Notes under the pieces: model-generated
What the model was told of the DNA's origin: nothing
Database searches by the model: none
The model's input: only the letters and a program-made list of their open reading frames with translations
Origin: an uncultured Lachnospiraceae bacterium
GTDB taxonomy: Bacteria; Bacillota; Clostridia; Lachnospirales; Lachnospiraceae
Assembly (NCBI GenBank): GCA_910587155.1
Contig: CAJULA010000010.1
Location: 44,978-108,977, forward strand
Reading direction: 5' to 3'
Length of the DNA stretch: 64,000 nt
In this document: positions 24,762-33,217 of the stretch, piece after piece
How the letters are laid out: the number at the start of each line of letters is the position of its first letter
Numbering within the stretch: position 1 is the first letter of the stretch
Position numbers and translations under genes: made by a program

Positions 24762-25433
24762 ATGAAAACCAAAATTGTGATGGAAACATCAGATATCCTT
24801 GTCTGTGAAAAACCTGCGGGACTGGCGGTACAGTCAATGTCGGGATATCAGGCGGATATGGTGAGCGAACTGAAAAATTATCTGAGCAGAAAGAGTGGCA
24901 GAAAAAATCCTTATCTGGGGCTTGTCCATCGCCTGGATCAGCCGGTGGAGGGATTGCTGGCAGTGGCGTGCACAAAGGCGGCTGCCGCGGACCTGAGCAG
25001 GCAGCTTGCGGACGGAACGATGAAAAAGAAATATCTGGCAGTGTTGGACGGGATTCCTGACCAGATGCAGGGAACACTTATTCATTATCTGAAAAAGGAT
25101 GGCAGAACCAATATGGCATGCATCTGCAGAGAGTCGGAAGCCGGGGCCAGACGGGCGCAGCTTTTTTATCGTGTACTGGGAGAGAAAGAGGGCAGGGCTC
25201 TGGCGGAGATTGAGATTATGACAGGCCGCTTTCATCAGATTCGTGTACAGATGGCGGATATAGGGTGTCCGCTGACGGGGGATGCGCGGTATGGCAAAGC
25301 GGGAGGAAGCGGCGGGCTGGCTCTCTGCGCTTATTATCTGGAATTTTATGATAAGTATGCCGGGAAGCGGCGCATATTTGAGATGCGGCCTGCAAACAGG
25401 CTGTTTGCGGAGATGACGGTTTTGCACGATTAA
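24762..25433 (+). CDS. RluA-family pseudouridine synthase
   Basis: Isomerises a uridine in rRNA or tRNA. The core motif LVHRLDQPVEGLLAVA carries the catalytic Asp, and HQIRVQMADIGCPLTGDARYG near residue 163 is the conserved RluA C-terminal motif. There is no S4 domain, so it is the short RluA/YjbO-like type; the target uridine is unknown. No ribosome binding site precedes 24762 or the next in-frame ATG at 24780, and the promoter is at a leaderless distance. Confidence 0.9.
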   Translation: MKTKIVMETSDILVCEKPAGLAVQSMSGYQADMVSELKNYLSRKSGRKNPYLGLVHRLDQPVEGLLAVACTKAAAADLSRQLADGTMKKKYLAVLDGIPDQMQGTLIHYLKKDGRTNMACICRESEAGARRAQLFYRVLGEKEGRALAEIEIMTGRFHQIRVQMADIGCPLTGDARYGKAGGSGGLALCAYYLEFYDKYAGKRRIFEMRPANRLFAEMTVLHD

Positions 25434-25460
25434 AAAATTTTTTGAAAAATTTTTATTTTC

Positions 25461-25489
25461 TGAATGGATTATGTATTTTGAATCGTATT
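25461..25489 (+). promoter_or_regulatory. Possible ECF-type promoter of the repeat-protein locus
   Basis: TGAATG (25461-25466), 17-bp spacer, CGTATT (25484-25489). The form resembles ECF promoters (TGAAC...CGT). It would allow the sigma factor encoded downstream to activate this gene. Weak evidence on sequence alone. Confidence 0.35.
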
Positions 25490-25536
25490 ACTTATAAGGA
25501 ACCTGAAATCAGATGAAAAATGGAGGAATCGGTAAG

Positions 25537-25905
25537 ATGAAAAAAGCAGTAACGGCAATCGTGGTGATGACATTATTCCTTTGTATGAGCTGTATGACCG
25601 TATCGGCACATGGTCATTGCCACGGCAGAGGATACAGCAGGGCACGTCATAATACAGTCTGTGGCTACCATGGGGCGGGTTGCTATTATGTGGATGCCAA
25701 CGGAGACGGTATCTGTGATAATGTAGATCTCGGCTGCCAGTTCGTGGATGCGGATGGAGACGGTATCTGTGATATTCATGGTGCGGACTGTCACTTCGTG
25801 GATGCCAACGGAGACGGTATCTGTGATTATTATGGAGCAGGCTGTCATTATGTGGATGCCAACGGAGACGGCTACTGCGATTATCACGGTGCAGGCTGCC
25901 ACTAG
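25537..25905 (+). CDS. Secreted Cys/His-rich protein with four 18-residue DxDGDGxCD repeats
   Basis: I do not recognise a named family. The signal peptide is residues 1-24 (KKAVTAIVVMTLFLCMS core). The mature N terminus is His/Arg-rich (HGHCHGRGYSRARH). Four tandem 18-residue units follow, of form GC-x-(Y/F)VDANGDGICD-x-x-GA, differing at two to five positions. DANGDG loops look like calcium or other divalent-metal binding turns, and Cys/His could bind soft metals or form disulfides. The start at 25537 uses GGAGG 10 bp away; a start at 25513 is also possible. It is directly upstream of an ECF sigma factor. Confidence 0.8.
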   Translation: MKKAVTAIVVMTLFLCMSCMTVSAHGHCHGRGYSRARHNTVCGYHGAGCYYVDANGDGICDNVDLGCQFVDADGDGICDIHGADCHFVDANGDGICDYYGAGCHYVDANGDGYCDYHGAGCH

Positions 25906-26019
25906 TACATGTTGAACGGGACAGCACACTAGAGGGAACAGGGAGGCCATGCCGGCCGGCACAGGCCCGCTGACAGATAGCAAGGGAGCGTATGGACAGG
26001 TAAGGGATGAGGTCGTGCC

Positions 26020-26502
26020 ATGCGGAGCGAACAGGAGACGGTCAGAGCTGTAAAGCGGTATGCGGATACCGTCCGCAGGCTCTGTATGCTACATCTGAAG
26101 AGTTATCATGATACAGAGGACATATTCCAGACAGTATTTCTGAAATATGTCCTGAGTTCTGTTGTGTTCGAAAACGAGGAGCATGAGAAAGCGTGGTTTA
26201 TCCGTGTCACCATCAATGCCTGTCGGGACATGCTCAGAAATTTTTTCCGCAGTCATACCGTTCCGCTGGAGGAAGTTCTGAATCAGGCGGTCGAGATGTC
26301 GCCTGACCACAGTGAAGTACTGGAAGCTGTTCTTACCCTGCCGGTAAAATACAGGGACGTGGTATATCTTCATTATTATGAGGGATATACGGCCGGCGAG
26401 ACTGCAAAGATACTGGGGAAAAATGTAAATACTGTCTATACGCTCCTGACTCGTTCCAGACAGATGTTACGGGAAAAGCTGGGAGGTGATACCTATGAAT
26501 GA
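26020..26502 (+). CDS. ECF-family sigma factor
   Basis: A 160-residue two-domain sigma. Region 2 has KSYHDTEDIFQTVFLKYV followed by KAWFIRVTINACRDMLR; region 4 has LPVKYRDVVYLHYYEGYTAGETAKILGKNVNTVYTLLTRSRQMLREKL, a helix-turn-helix. Expected to be held by the membrane protein encoded by the overlapping next gene. The ATG at 26020 follows GAGGT. Its target genes are unknown; the preceding secreted protein is the first candidate. Confidence 0.92.
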   Translation: MRSEQETVRAVKRYADTVRRLCMLHLKSYHDTEDIFQTVFLKYVLSSVVFENEEHEKAWFIRVTINACRDMLRNFFRSHTVPLEEVLNQAVEMSPDHSEVLEAVLTLPVKYRDVVYLHYYEGYTAGETAKILGKNVNTVYTLLTRSRQMLREKLGGDTYE

Positions 26503-27247
26503 CAGACTGAAAGCGGCACTGGATCATGTGCAGGCGGAAGATGAACTGAAGATCCGCACACTGGAATTTCTCTCCCGGATGCGATTTGACTCTGCTGCGA
26601 GCAGAAAACTGTCATACCGGCGGCTGACGGCAGCAGTGGCATGTGTTGCGATGCTGCTGTTTGGCGGGAGTGGGTATTACCTCTGTTTTCAGCAGGCGTT
26701 TGCCATCAGCGTGGATGTCAATCCATCAGTGGAACTGGGAATCAATCGGCTGGAACGGGTGATTTCCGTGGAGGCATACAATGAGGATGGGGATACGCTG
26801 CTTGCCTCTCTGGATGTCCGTTATCTTGATTACAGAGAAGCGCTGGAACAGATTCTGGACGGCGGCAATATGCAGGGATACCTGGCTCAGGATCAGCCTG
26901 TTGAGGTCACGGTAGTCGGCAGTAATGAGAAAAAAAGCAGGGAGATGCTGGACAATCTGACCAGATATACCGCTGCTTATCAGAATGTCCACTGCGCATG
27001 TGCCAGTCAGGACGAAGTGAGCGCCGCGCATGCGTCAGGTATGTCCTTTGGAAAATACAGGGTATTTCTGGAACTGCAGGCCCTGGATCCGCAGGTGAGG
27101 CCGGAGGATGTGCAGGAACTTAGCATGTGTCAGATATGGGACAGAATCAGCGCACTGTCAGGTGAGGAAGAGGGCGGCAGACAGGGTGGCCACGGCCATG
27201 GTCATGGTTCCGGTCACGGAGGGGGCCATGGCGGCGGACATGGATGA
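26495..27247 (+). CDS. RsgI-like transmembrane anti-sigma factor with a His-Gly tail
   Basis: Residues 1-43 are cytoplasmic, 44-70 a single membrane helix, 71-225 an extracytoplasmic domain, and the last about 20 residues alternate His and Gly (GGHGHGHGSGHGG pattern). The extracytoplasmic part opens with ISVDVNPSVELGINRLERVISVEAYN, closely like the RsgI domain that in other species self-cleaves at Asn-Pro; here N76-P77. The ATG at 26495 has a perfect GGAGGTGAT and overlaps the sigma gene by 8 bp. RsgI normally pairs with SigI, not ECF sigma, so the pairing is unusual. No zinc anti-sigma motif is seen. Confidence 0.85.
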   Translation: MNDRLKAALDHVQAEDELKIRTLEFLSRMRFDSAASRKLSYRRLTAAVACVAMLLFGGSGYYLCFQQAFAISVDVNPSVELGINRLERVISVEAYNEDGDTLLASLDVRYLDYREALEQILDGGNMQGYLAQDQPVEVTVVGSNEKKSREMLDNLTRYTAAYQNVHCACASQDEVSAAHASGMSFGKYRVFLELQALDPQVRPEDVQELSMCQIWDRISALSGEEEGGRQGGHGHGHGSGHGGGHGGGHG

Positions 27248-27300
27248 GAAAGATTGTATAAAGAGCGGAAAATATTGCATACTAACCAGAGGTGATGAGA

Positions 27301-28353
27301 ATGGATCAGTTCTGGTGGGAAAAAAATAAAAAATATATAGCAGGGGTTGTGACAATTGTGTCAGTTTTTCTGTTTATGAAATATGTACTGACACTCGTCC
27401 TCCCCTTCTTTTTGTCTGTCTGCCTGATTTCTGTCATGCAGCCTTTTTTGCAGAAACTGGAAGACAAACTGCATATACGGAAAAATATTCTGGCAGCACT
27501 GACGGCGCTGCTGGCTCTCTGTCTTCTTGGTATGCTGTTATGGTATGCGGCTACCATGATCTGCGGACAGATCAGTATGCTGGCCAGGAATATTGACCGA
27601 TATGAAGACTGCTTCTGTCGTTTTATTCACTCCTGCTGCCGCGGGATGGAGAAGAGCATGGGGATTAATGCGGATACGATGGAGCAGATGATCTTTACTC
27701 ATGTGGATAAATTCACAGAAGATGTCAAACTGAAAGCCTTTCCGCGGCTGATGAACTATTCTATGGAATATGTTAAGACCATCTGTTCCATCACTGCTTT
27801 TCTCGTGATCACTTTTATTGCCACCATCCTGATCGTCAAGGATTTTCCTTCGATCCGAAGACAACTCTCAAAATTTAAATGGTATCTGGCTGCAGAAGAG
27901 ATCAGCGGCAGTATCGGTACCATGGTCTGGCAGTATCTGAAAGCACAGGCCATCATCCTCTGCGTAATCAGCCTCATCAGTGCCACGGGACTGTGGGCGC
28001 TGGGCATACGCCACGGCATTACGACCGGGATCATGGCCGGGATCATGGATGCGCTGCCTTTTATCGGCACCGGTATCGTCCTTCTTCCCGTGGGCCTCTG
28101 GCAGCTGGTACAGGGGAAAACATGGAAAGCGCTGCTGGTATTGCTGTTGTACGCAGTCTGTGCGCTGACCAGAGAATTTCTGGAACCAAAATTAATCGGT
28201 AAAAAGATGGGCATTTATCCGGTAGTAATCCTTCTGGCCATATATTCCGGTATTAAACTGTATGGCCTCTCCGGCGTGGTACTGGGACCGTTTTCTTTCC
28301 TCATTATACGGGAGATTACCCGCAGAATCTGTTGTGAGGAAAATGCGGATTGA
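27301..28353 (+). CDS. AI-2E/YtvI-family membrane permease-like protein
   Basis: About 350 residues with seven to eight helices: two N-terminal helices around YIAGVVTIVSVFLFMKYVLTL, a third near LLALCLLGMLLWYAA, a long soluble segment, then C-terminal helices around GIMAGIMDALPFIGTG, the family signature, and FLEPKLIGKKMGIYPV. Members (UPF0118) export small molecules or ions; substrates are rarely known and AI-2 is only one. The ATG at 27301 follows AGAGGTGA. Lies 53 bp after the anti-sigma gene, so it may be part of that locus. Confidence 0.85.
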   Translation: MDQFWWEKNKKYIAGVVTIVSVFLFMKYVLTLVLPFFLSVCLISVMQPFLQKLEDKLHIRKNILAALTALLALCLLGMLLWYAATMICGQISMLARNIDRYEDCFCRFIHSCCRGMEKSMGINADTMEQMIFTHVDKFTEDVKLKAFPRLMNYSMEYVKTICSITAFLVITFIATILIVKDFPSIRRQLSKFKWYLAAEEISGSIGTMVWQYLKAQAIILCVISLISATGLWALGIRHGITTGIMAGIMDALPFIGTGIVLLPVGLWQLVQGKTWKALLVLLLYAVCALTREFLEPKLIGKKMGIYPVVILLAIYSGIKLYGLSGVVLGPFSFLIIREITRRICCEENAD

Positions 28354-28455
28354 CATTTGCGCCGCTTTGTATGAGAATACAAGATAAGTGACAGTATCAT
28401 GACAGGCTTTTGGCGGTGCAGGCCAAGGAGCGGACATAAGAAAGGGGAACCGATA

Positions 28456-29889
28456 ATGGCTGACAAAAAATTAGTGGAATCCATAACATCCATGGATTCG
28501 GATTTTGCCCAGTGGTATACCGATGTGGTGAAAAAGGCGGAACTGATTGATTATACGAGTGTGAAGGGATGTATGGTGATCAAGCCCGCAGGCTATGCAC
28601 TCTGGGAAAATATACAGAAAAATCTGGACGCGATGTTCAAGGAAAACGGTGTGGAGAACGTATATCTGCCGATGTTCATTCCTGAGAGCCTGCTGCAGAA
28701 GGAAAAGGATCACGTGGAAGGGTTTGCGCCGGAGGTGGCCTGGGTGACGCATGGCGGTCTTACCGAGCTGCAGGAGCGGCTTTGTGTAAGGCCTACTTCC
28801 GAGACGCTGTTTTGCGATTTTTATAAAAATGACATTCATTCCTACAGAGATCTCCCCAGAGTCTACAATCAGTGGTGTTCCGTCGTGCGCTGGGAGAAGG
28901 AGACAAGACCTTTCCTGCGTTCCAGGGAATTTTTGTGGCAGGAAGGTCATACGGCTCATGCCACTGCCGCAGAGGCGGAGGAGCGGACGATTCAGATGCT
29001 GAATGTCTATGCCCGATTCTGTGAGGAAGTGCTGGCGGTTCCCGTGATCAAGGGGAAGAAGACAGACAAGGAGAAATTTGCCGGGGCGGAGTCTACCTAT
29101 ACGATAGAAGCGCTGATGCATGACGGCAAGGCACTGCAGTCCGGTACCAGTCATAATTTCGGAGACGGATTTGCCAGAGCATTCGGAATCCAGTTTGCGG
29201 ATAAGGACAATACGCTGAAACATGTCCACCAGACTTCATGGGGAATGTCCACACGTATCATCGGCGCTATCATCATGGTGCATGGAGACGATTCGGGGCT
29301 GGTATTGCCGCCCAGGATAGCGCCCACACAGGTGATGATCATTCCGATCCAGCAGAAAAAAGAAGGTGTCCTGGACAAGGCATACGCGCTCAGAGACAGG
29401 CTGAAAGGGAGTCTGCGGGTAAAAGTGGATGATTCCGATAAGAGTCCCGGATGGAAGTTTTCCGAGCAGGAAATGCGCGGTATTCCACTGCGGGTGGAAG
29501 TCGGCCCCAAAGATATCGAAGCAGGCAGATGCGTGATCTGCCGCCGGGATACAAGGGAAAAAGTCGAAGCAGCCTTTGATGAGCTGGAAGAAAAACTGCA
29601 GGAAGTGCTGGATAAGATGCAGAAAGAGATGCTGGAGAGGGCACGGGAACATCGGGATGCCCATACCTATACCGCTGCCTCCATGGATGAATTTGAGAAG
29701 ATATTTAATGAAAAAGCGGGTTTTGTCAAAGCCATGTGGTGTGGAGAGCAGGCGTGTGAAGATACGATCAAGGAGAAACTAAGCGTTACCAGCCGCTGTA
29801 TGCCTTTTGAGCAGGAACAGATTGCGGATACCTGCGTCTGCTGCGGCAGGCCGGCTAAGAAAATGGTATACTGGGGACGGGCGTATTGA
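28456..29889 (+). CDS. proS: Prolyl-tRNA synthetase, short (ProS3) type
   Basis: Charges tRNA-Pro. Class II motifs: LCVRPTSETLFCDFY, then SVVRWEKETRPFLRSREFLWQEGHTAHAT; ProS-specific SGTSHNFGDGFARAF. The INS editing domain of the long bacterial ProS is absent, and the C-terminal part carries Cys pairs (CVICRRD, CVCCGR) and ends in YWGRAY as in the eukaryote/archaea-like form. The start at 28456 (MADKKLV) has AAGGGG upstream and gives 477 residues. No T-box leader is visible in the 100 bp before it. Confidence 0.95.
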   Translation: MADKKLVESITSMDSDFAQWYTDVVKKAELIDYTSVKGCMVIKPAGYALWENIQKNLDAMFKENGVENVYLPMFIPESLLQKEKDHVEGFAPEVAWVTHGGLTELQERLCVRPTSETLFCDFYKNDIHSYRDLPRVYNQWCSVVRWEKETRPFLRSREFLWQEGHTAHATAAEAEERTIQMLNVYARFCEEVLAVPVIKGKKTDKEKFAGAESTYTIEALMHDGKALQSGTSHNFGDGFARAFGIQFADKDNTLKHVHQTSWGMSTRIIGAIIMVHGDDSGLVLPPRIAPTQVMIIPIQQKKEGVLDKAYALRDRLKGSLRVKVDDSDKSPGWKFSEQEMRGIPLRVEVGPKDIEAGRCVICRRDTREKVEAAFDELEEKLQEVLDKMQKEMLERAREHRDAHTYTAASMDEFEKIFNEKAGFVKAMWCGEQACEDTIKEKLSVTSRCMPFEQEQIADTCVCCGRPAKKMVYWGRAY

Positions 29890-29907
29890 CAGGAGGTAGA
29901 AAAGCAT

Positions 29908-31101
29908 ATGAATGTACTGATAATCAACTGTGGAAGTTCTTCGCTGAAATATCAGCTGATCGACAGCGAGTCGGAGAATGTCCTGGCGAAAGGATTGTGT
30001 GAACGGATCGGCATACCGGGTTCGGCCATCATTCATCAGCCCGGAGGCGGGGATAAGATAACGACAGAGGTGGATATGCCGGATCATACGACGGCAGTGC
30101 GTCTGGTGATTGAAAAACTGACAGATGCCCAAGTGGGAGTGATCGGGAGCCTGGATGAAATCGGCGCCGTGGGACATCGCATCGTGCATGGCGGGGAAAA
30201 GTTTGCCGGCAGTGTGGTAATCACGGATGAGGTGATCGGTGAGATCGAAAAGTGCAGTGATCTGGCGCCCCTTCATAATCCGGCCAATCTGATCGGAATC
30301 CGTTCCTGCCTGGAGATTATGCCGACGGTGCCGATGGTAGGCGTATTCGATACGGCGTTCCATCAGACTATGCCTCCAAAAGCATACCTGTACGGCCTTC
30401 CGTATGAATATTATGAAAATTATCAGGTGCGCCGTTATGGTTTTCATGGCACCAGTCATGACTTTGTATCGGCCCGGGCCGCGCAGATACTGGGGAAAAA
30501 GCGGGAAGATTTAAAGATTATCGTCTGCCATCTGGGGAACGGTGCATCGGTTTCCGCCGTCGATCATGGCAGGAGTGTGGATACCTCCATGGGACTGACA
30601 CCGCTGGAGGGCCTGATCATGGGCACACGCTGCGGTGATCTTGATGCAGCCATCATTCCTTTTCTGGCAGGAAGGCTGGGAGTGAGCGCACAGGAAGTAG
30701 TCGATATCTGCAATAAGAAATCCGGTGTGCTGGGCCTGTCCGGTCTTTCCAGTGATTTCCGGGATCTGGCCGAAGCGGCTGCGCAGGGAAATGAAAAAGC
30801 GGAAACTGCGCTGGAAACCTATGCTTACCGTGTAGGCAAATATATTGGCGCATATACAGCCGCCATGAATGGTGTGGATGTGATCGTATTTACGGCAGGA
30901 GCCGGAGAGAACAACGCGGAAGTAAGGAAACTGATCGGGCAATATATCGGTTATCTGGGAACCAATATTGAGGAAGAGAAGAATAAGATAAGAGGAGAAG
31001 AGATTATCCTTTCCGATGAAGGAGCAAGGGTAGTGACAATGGTGGTGCCAACCAATGAAGAACTGGCTATCGCCAGAGAAACCGTGAGACTGGTAAAATA
31101 G
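29908..31101 (+). CDS. ackA: Acetate kinase
   Basis: Makes ATP and acetate from acetyl phosphate, the main energy step of many anaerobes. Signatures: VLIINCGSSSLKYQLI, FDTAFHQTMP, RRYGFHGTSHDFV and HLGNGAS. 397 residues is the normal length. AGGAGG lies 9 bp before the ATG. The usual partner pta is not adjacent. It follows proS by 18 bp, so the two may be cotranscribed. Confidence 0.97.
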   Translation: MNVLIINCGSSSLKYQLIDSESENVLAKGLCERIGIPGSAIIHQPGGGDKITTEVDMPDHTTAVRLVIEKLTDAQVGVIGSLDEIGAVGHRIVHGGEKFAGSVVITDEVIGEIEKCSDLAPLHNPANLIGIRSCLEIMPTVPMVGVFDTAFHQTMPPKAYLYGLPYEYYENYQVRRYGFHGTSHDFVSARAAQILGKKREDLKIIVCHLGNGASVSAVDHGRSVDTSMGLTPLEGLIMGTRCGDLDAAIIPFLAGRLGVSAQEVVDICNKKSGVLGLSGLSSDFRDLAEAAAQGNEKAETALETYAYRVGKYIGAYTAAMNGVDVIVFTAGAGENNAEVRKLIGQYIGYLGTNIEEEKNKIRGEEIILSDEGARVVTMVVPTNEELAIARETVRLVK

Positions 31102-31140
31102 AAGATATTCAGTAATGACAGAGAAAAGGAGAAACAGATT

Positions 31141-31680
31141 ATGGCAAATCTGAAAGGTACAAAAACGGAAAAAAATTTACAGGAGGCATTTGCAGGAGAG
31201 TCTCAGGCGAGAAACAAGTATACTTATTTTGCTTCCAAAGCGAGAAAGGAAGGCTATGTACAGATCGCTTCCCTGTTTGAGGAGACAGCGGCCAATGAAA
31301 AGGAGCATGCCAAGATGTGGTATAAACTGCTGCATGAAGGCATCGGTACGACGGCAGAGAACCTGAAAGCGGCGGCCGAAGGAGAAAATTTTGAATGGAC
31401 CGATATGTATGCGGCTTTTGCAAAAGATGCGAGAGAGGAAGGGTTTGAGGAGATCGCCGCTTTGTTTGAAGGGGTGGCTGCCATTGAGAAGGAGCATGAA
31501 GAAAGATACCGCAGGCTGCTTGCCAATCTGGAAGGAGATGCCGTATTTTCCAAAGACGGGGATGTGATCTGGCAGTGTGCGAACTGCGGCCACATCTGTG
31601 TCGGTAAAAAAGCGCCCGAGGTATGTCCGGTGTGCGCTCATCCCCAGGCTTATTTTCAGGTAAAGGCAGAGAATTATTAA
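31141..31680 (+). CDS. rbr: Rubrerythrin (classical order)
   Basis: Peroxide reductase. Residues 1-140 hold the di-iron ferritin-like helices (GESQARNKYTYFASKARKEG, EETAANEKEHA and GVAAIEKEHEERY with the Glu/His ligands); residues 145-179 hold the rubredoxin domain (CANCGHICVGKKAPEVCPVC). The order is the usual one, the reverse of the protein at 24043. The next gene also begins with a rubredoxin domain, so these two may pass electrons to each other. Confidence 0.95.
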   Translation: MANLKGTKTEKNLQEAFAGESQARNKYTYFASKARKEGYVQIASLFEETAANEKEHAKMWYKLLHEGIGTTAENLKAAAEGENFEWTDMYAAFAKDAREEGFEEIAALFEGVAAIEKEHEERYRRLLANLEGDAVFSKDGDVIWQCANCGHICVGKKAPEVCPVCAHPQAYFQVKAENY

Positions 31681-31736
31681 AAAGCGCCGGTTTTTTAAAC
31701 AGCTGAAGAAACAAAGAGGGAGAAGCGGGAGGAAGT

Positions 31737-33074
31737 ATGGCAAAATATAAATGCAGTGTATGCGGATATTTATATGATGAAGAAAAAGAGGGAAAACCTT
31801 TTGCTCAACTGGGAGCCTGTCCTGTCTGCAGACAGCCGGCGGCAGCTTTTCAGGAGCAGAAAGAAACGGAGCATACCGCTCCCGGCAGCGATTACCGCTA
31901 CATGAAAGAGATCCAGGAGATGGCGGCTACAGGCAGGCCTATTATCGAGGCAATGGGAACTAGGATGCCCATGCCCGGTTGGGATGATATCCTGATTCTG
32001 GGCGCACAGCTTAATCCGCCGCCGCTGGATGAATATGCCCCGGTGGATATGACTACCATAATCGGAAAACATGCCAGACAGCCGATGGTTCTTGCAGGCC
32101 CCGTCTATATTTCACACATGTCCTTCGGTGCGCTTTCCAAGGAGGCCAAAACTGCACTGGCCAGAGGAAGTGCCATGGCGGGGACTGCCATGTGCAGCGG
32201 CGAAGGCGGTATTCTGCCTCAGGAGAGAGCGGAAGCGGCCAGATACATATTTGAATATGTGCCCAATCTGTACAGTGTAACACCGGAAAATCTGAAAAAT
32301 TCCGATGCCATAGAGATTAAGATCGGACAGGGGACCAAACCGGGCATGGGCGGTCATCTGCCCGGTGAGAAAGTGACACCGGAGATTGCCAGGATACGCA
32401 ACAAGCCGGAAGGAAAGGATGTGATCAGTCCGTCCAAATTCCCGGATATCAATACAAAAGACGACTTGAAAGAACTGGTCGAACAGCTTCGTCTTGCCTC
32501 AAACGGACGTCCCATCGGTATCAAGATCGCGGCGGGCAGAATCGAAAAAGACCTGGAATTCTGTGTTTATGCCGGTGCGGATTTTGTGACCATCGACGGA
32601 AGGGGCGGCGCCACAGGGGCAAGCCCGCGTCTGGTGAGAGATGCTACCAGCGTGCCTACCGTCTATGCTCTGCACCGGGCGAGAAAATACCTGGACAGTG
32701 TGGGTGCAGAGTTGGATCTTGTGATCACGGGCGGCCTTCGGGTATCTTCTGATTTTGCCAAAGCGCTGGCCATGGGGGCAGATGCGGTGGCTGTTGCCAG
32801 TGCGGCGATGGTGGCGGCTGCCTGCAGACAATATCGGATATGCGGCAGCGGTCTTTGTCCTGTAGGCGTAGCCACGCAGGATGCGGCGCTGCGGTCAGGG
32901 CTGAAAATAGACCGGGCGGCTGAAAGAGTGGCCAATTATCTCAAATGCAGCTTTGCGGAGCTGGAAACCTTTGCCCGGATAACCGGACATGAAAAAATCC
33001 ATGACCTGTGTGTGGAAGATCTGGTTACAATCAGCAGGGAAATTGCGGAATATACCGATATCGTACATGCATAA
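31737..33074 (+). CDS. Rubredoxin fused to a glutamate-synthase FMN domain
   Basis: Residues 1-36 are a rubredoxin (YKCSVCGYLYDEE and CPVCRQP). After a linker, residues 75-445 match the FMN/iron-sulfur synthase part of GltB: HMSFGALSKEAKTALARGSAMAG, GEGGILPQERAEA, IKIGQGTKPGMGGHLPG, GGATGASPRLVRD and a CRQYRICGSGLCPVGVATQD cluster, whose C-x5-C-x4-C fits a 3Fe-4S site. It lacks the glutaminase domain. Electron entry by rubredoxin rather than NADPH is inferred. It follows rubrerythrin by 56 bp; its actual substrate is not known. Confidence 0.85.
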   Translation: MAKYKCSVCGYLYDEEKEGKPFAQLGACPVCRQPAAAFQEQKETEHTAPGSDYRYMKEIQEMAATGRPIIEAMGTRMPMPGWDDILILGAQLNPPPLDEYAPVDMTTIIGKHARQPMVLAGPVYISHMSFGALSKEAKTALARGSAMAGTAMCSGEGGILPQERAEAARYIFEYVPNLYSVTPENLKNSDAIEIKIGQGTKPGMGGHLPGEKVTPEIARIRNKPEGKDVISPSKFPDINTKDDLKELVEQLRLASNGRPIGIKIAAGRIEKDLEFCVYAGADFVTIDGRGGATGASPRLVRDATSVPTVYALHRARKYLDSVGAELDLVITGGLRVSSDFAKALAMGADAVAVASAAMVAAACRQYRICGSGLCPVGVATQDAALRSGLKIDRAAERVANYLKCSFAELETFARITGHEKIHDLCVEDLVTISREIAEYTDIVHA

Positions 33075-33090
33075 GGAAACTTTTGCCGGA

Positions 33091-33161
33091 TTGCAAAACG
33101 GAGCAAAGTGGTATATGATGTAAGCATTCAGAGCGGTCTGTGCATTTATTGCACAGACCGC
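33091..33161 (+). promoter_or_regulatory. CCA-transferase promoter and 5'-end hairpin
   Basis: TTGCAA (33091-33096), 17-bp spacer, TATGAT (33114-33119). GCGGTCTGTGCA (33133-33144) pairs perfectly with 33150-33161 across a 5-nt loop, starting within about 10 nt of the expected RNA 5' end. No U-run follows, so it is not a terminator. Confidence 0.55.
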
Positions 33162-33217
33162 AGGAACATGCCATAGGATAAGAAGGAAGCCATCTGTTTT
33201 CAAGGAGTACCATACCC

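Noticed and set aside
25640..25905. CRISPR-like repeats
   Set aside because: The repeats are in frame, directly adjacent and coding; there are no unique spacers.
28354..28455. T-box or other tRNA-sensing leader before proS
   Set aside because: Only about 100 bp, without a T-box sequence (TGGNACCGCG) or terminator hairpin.
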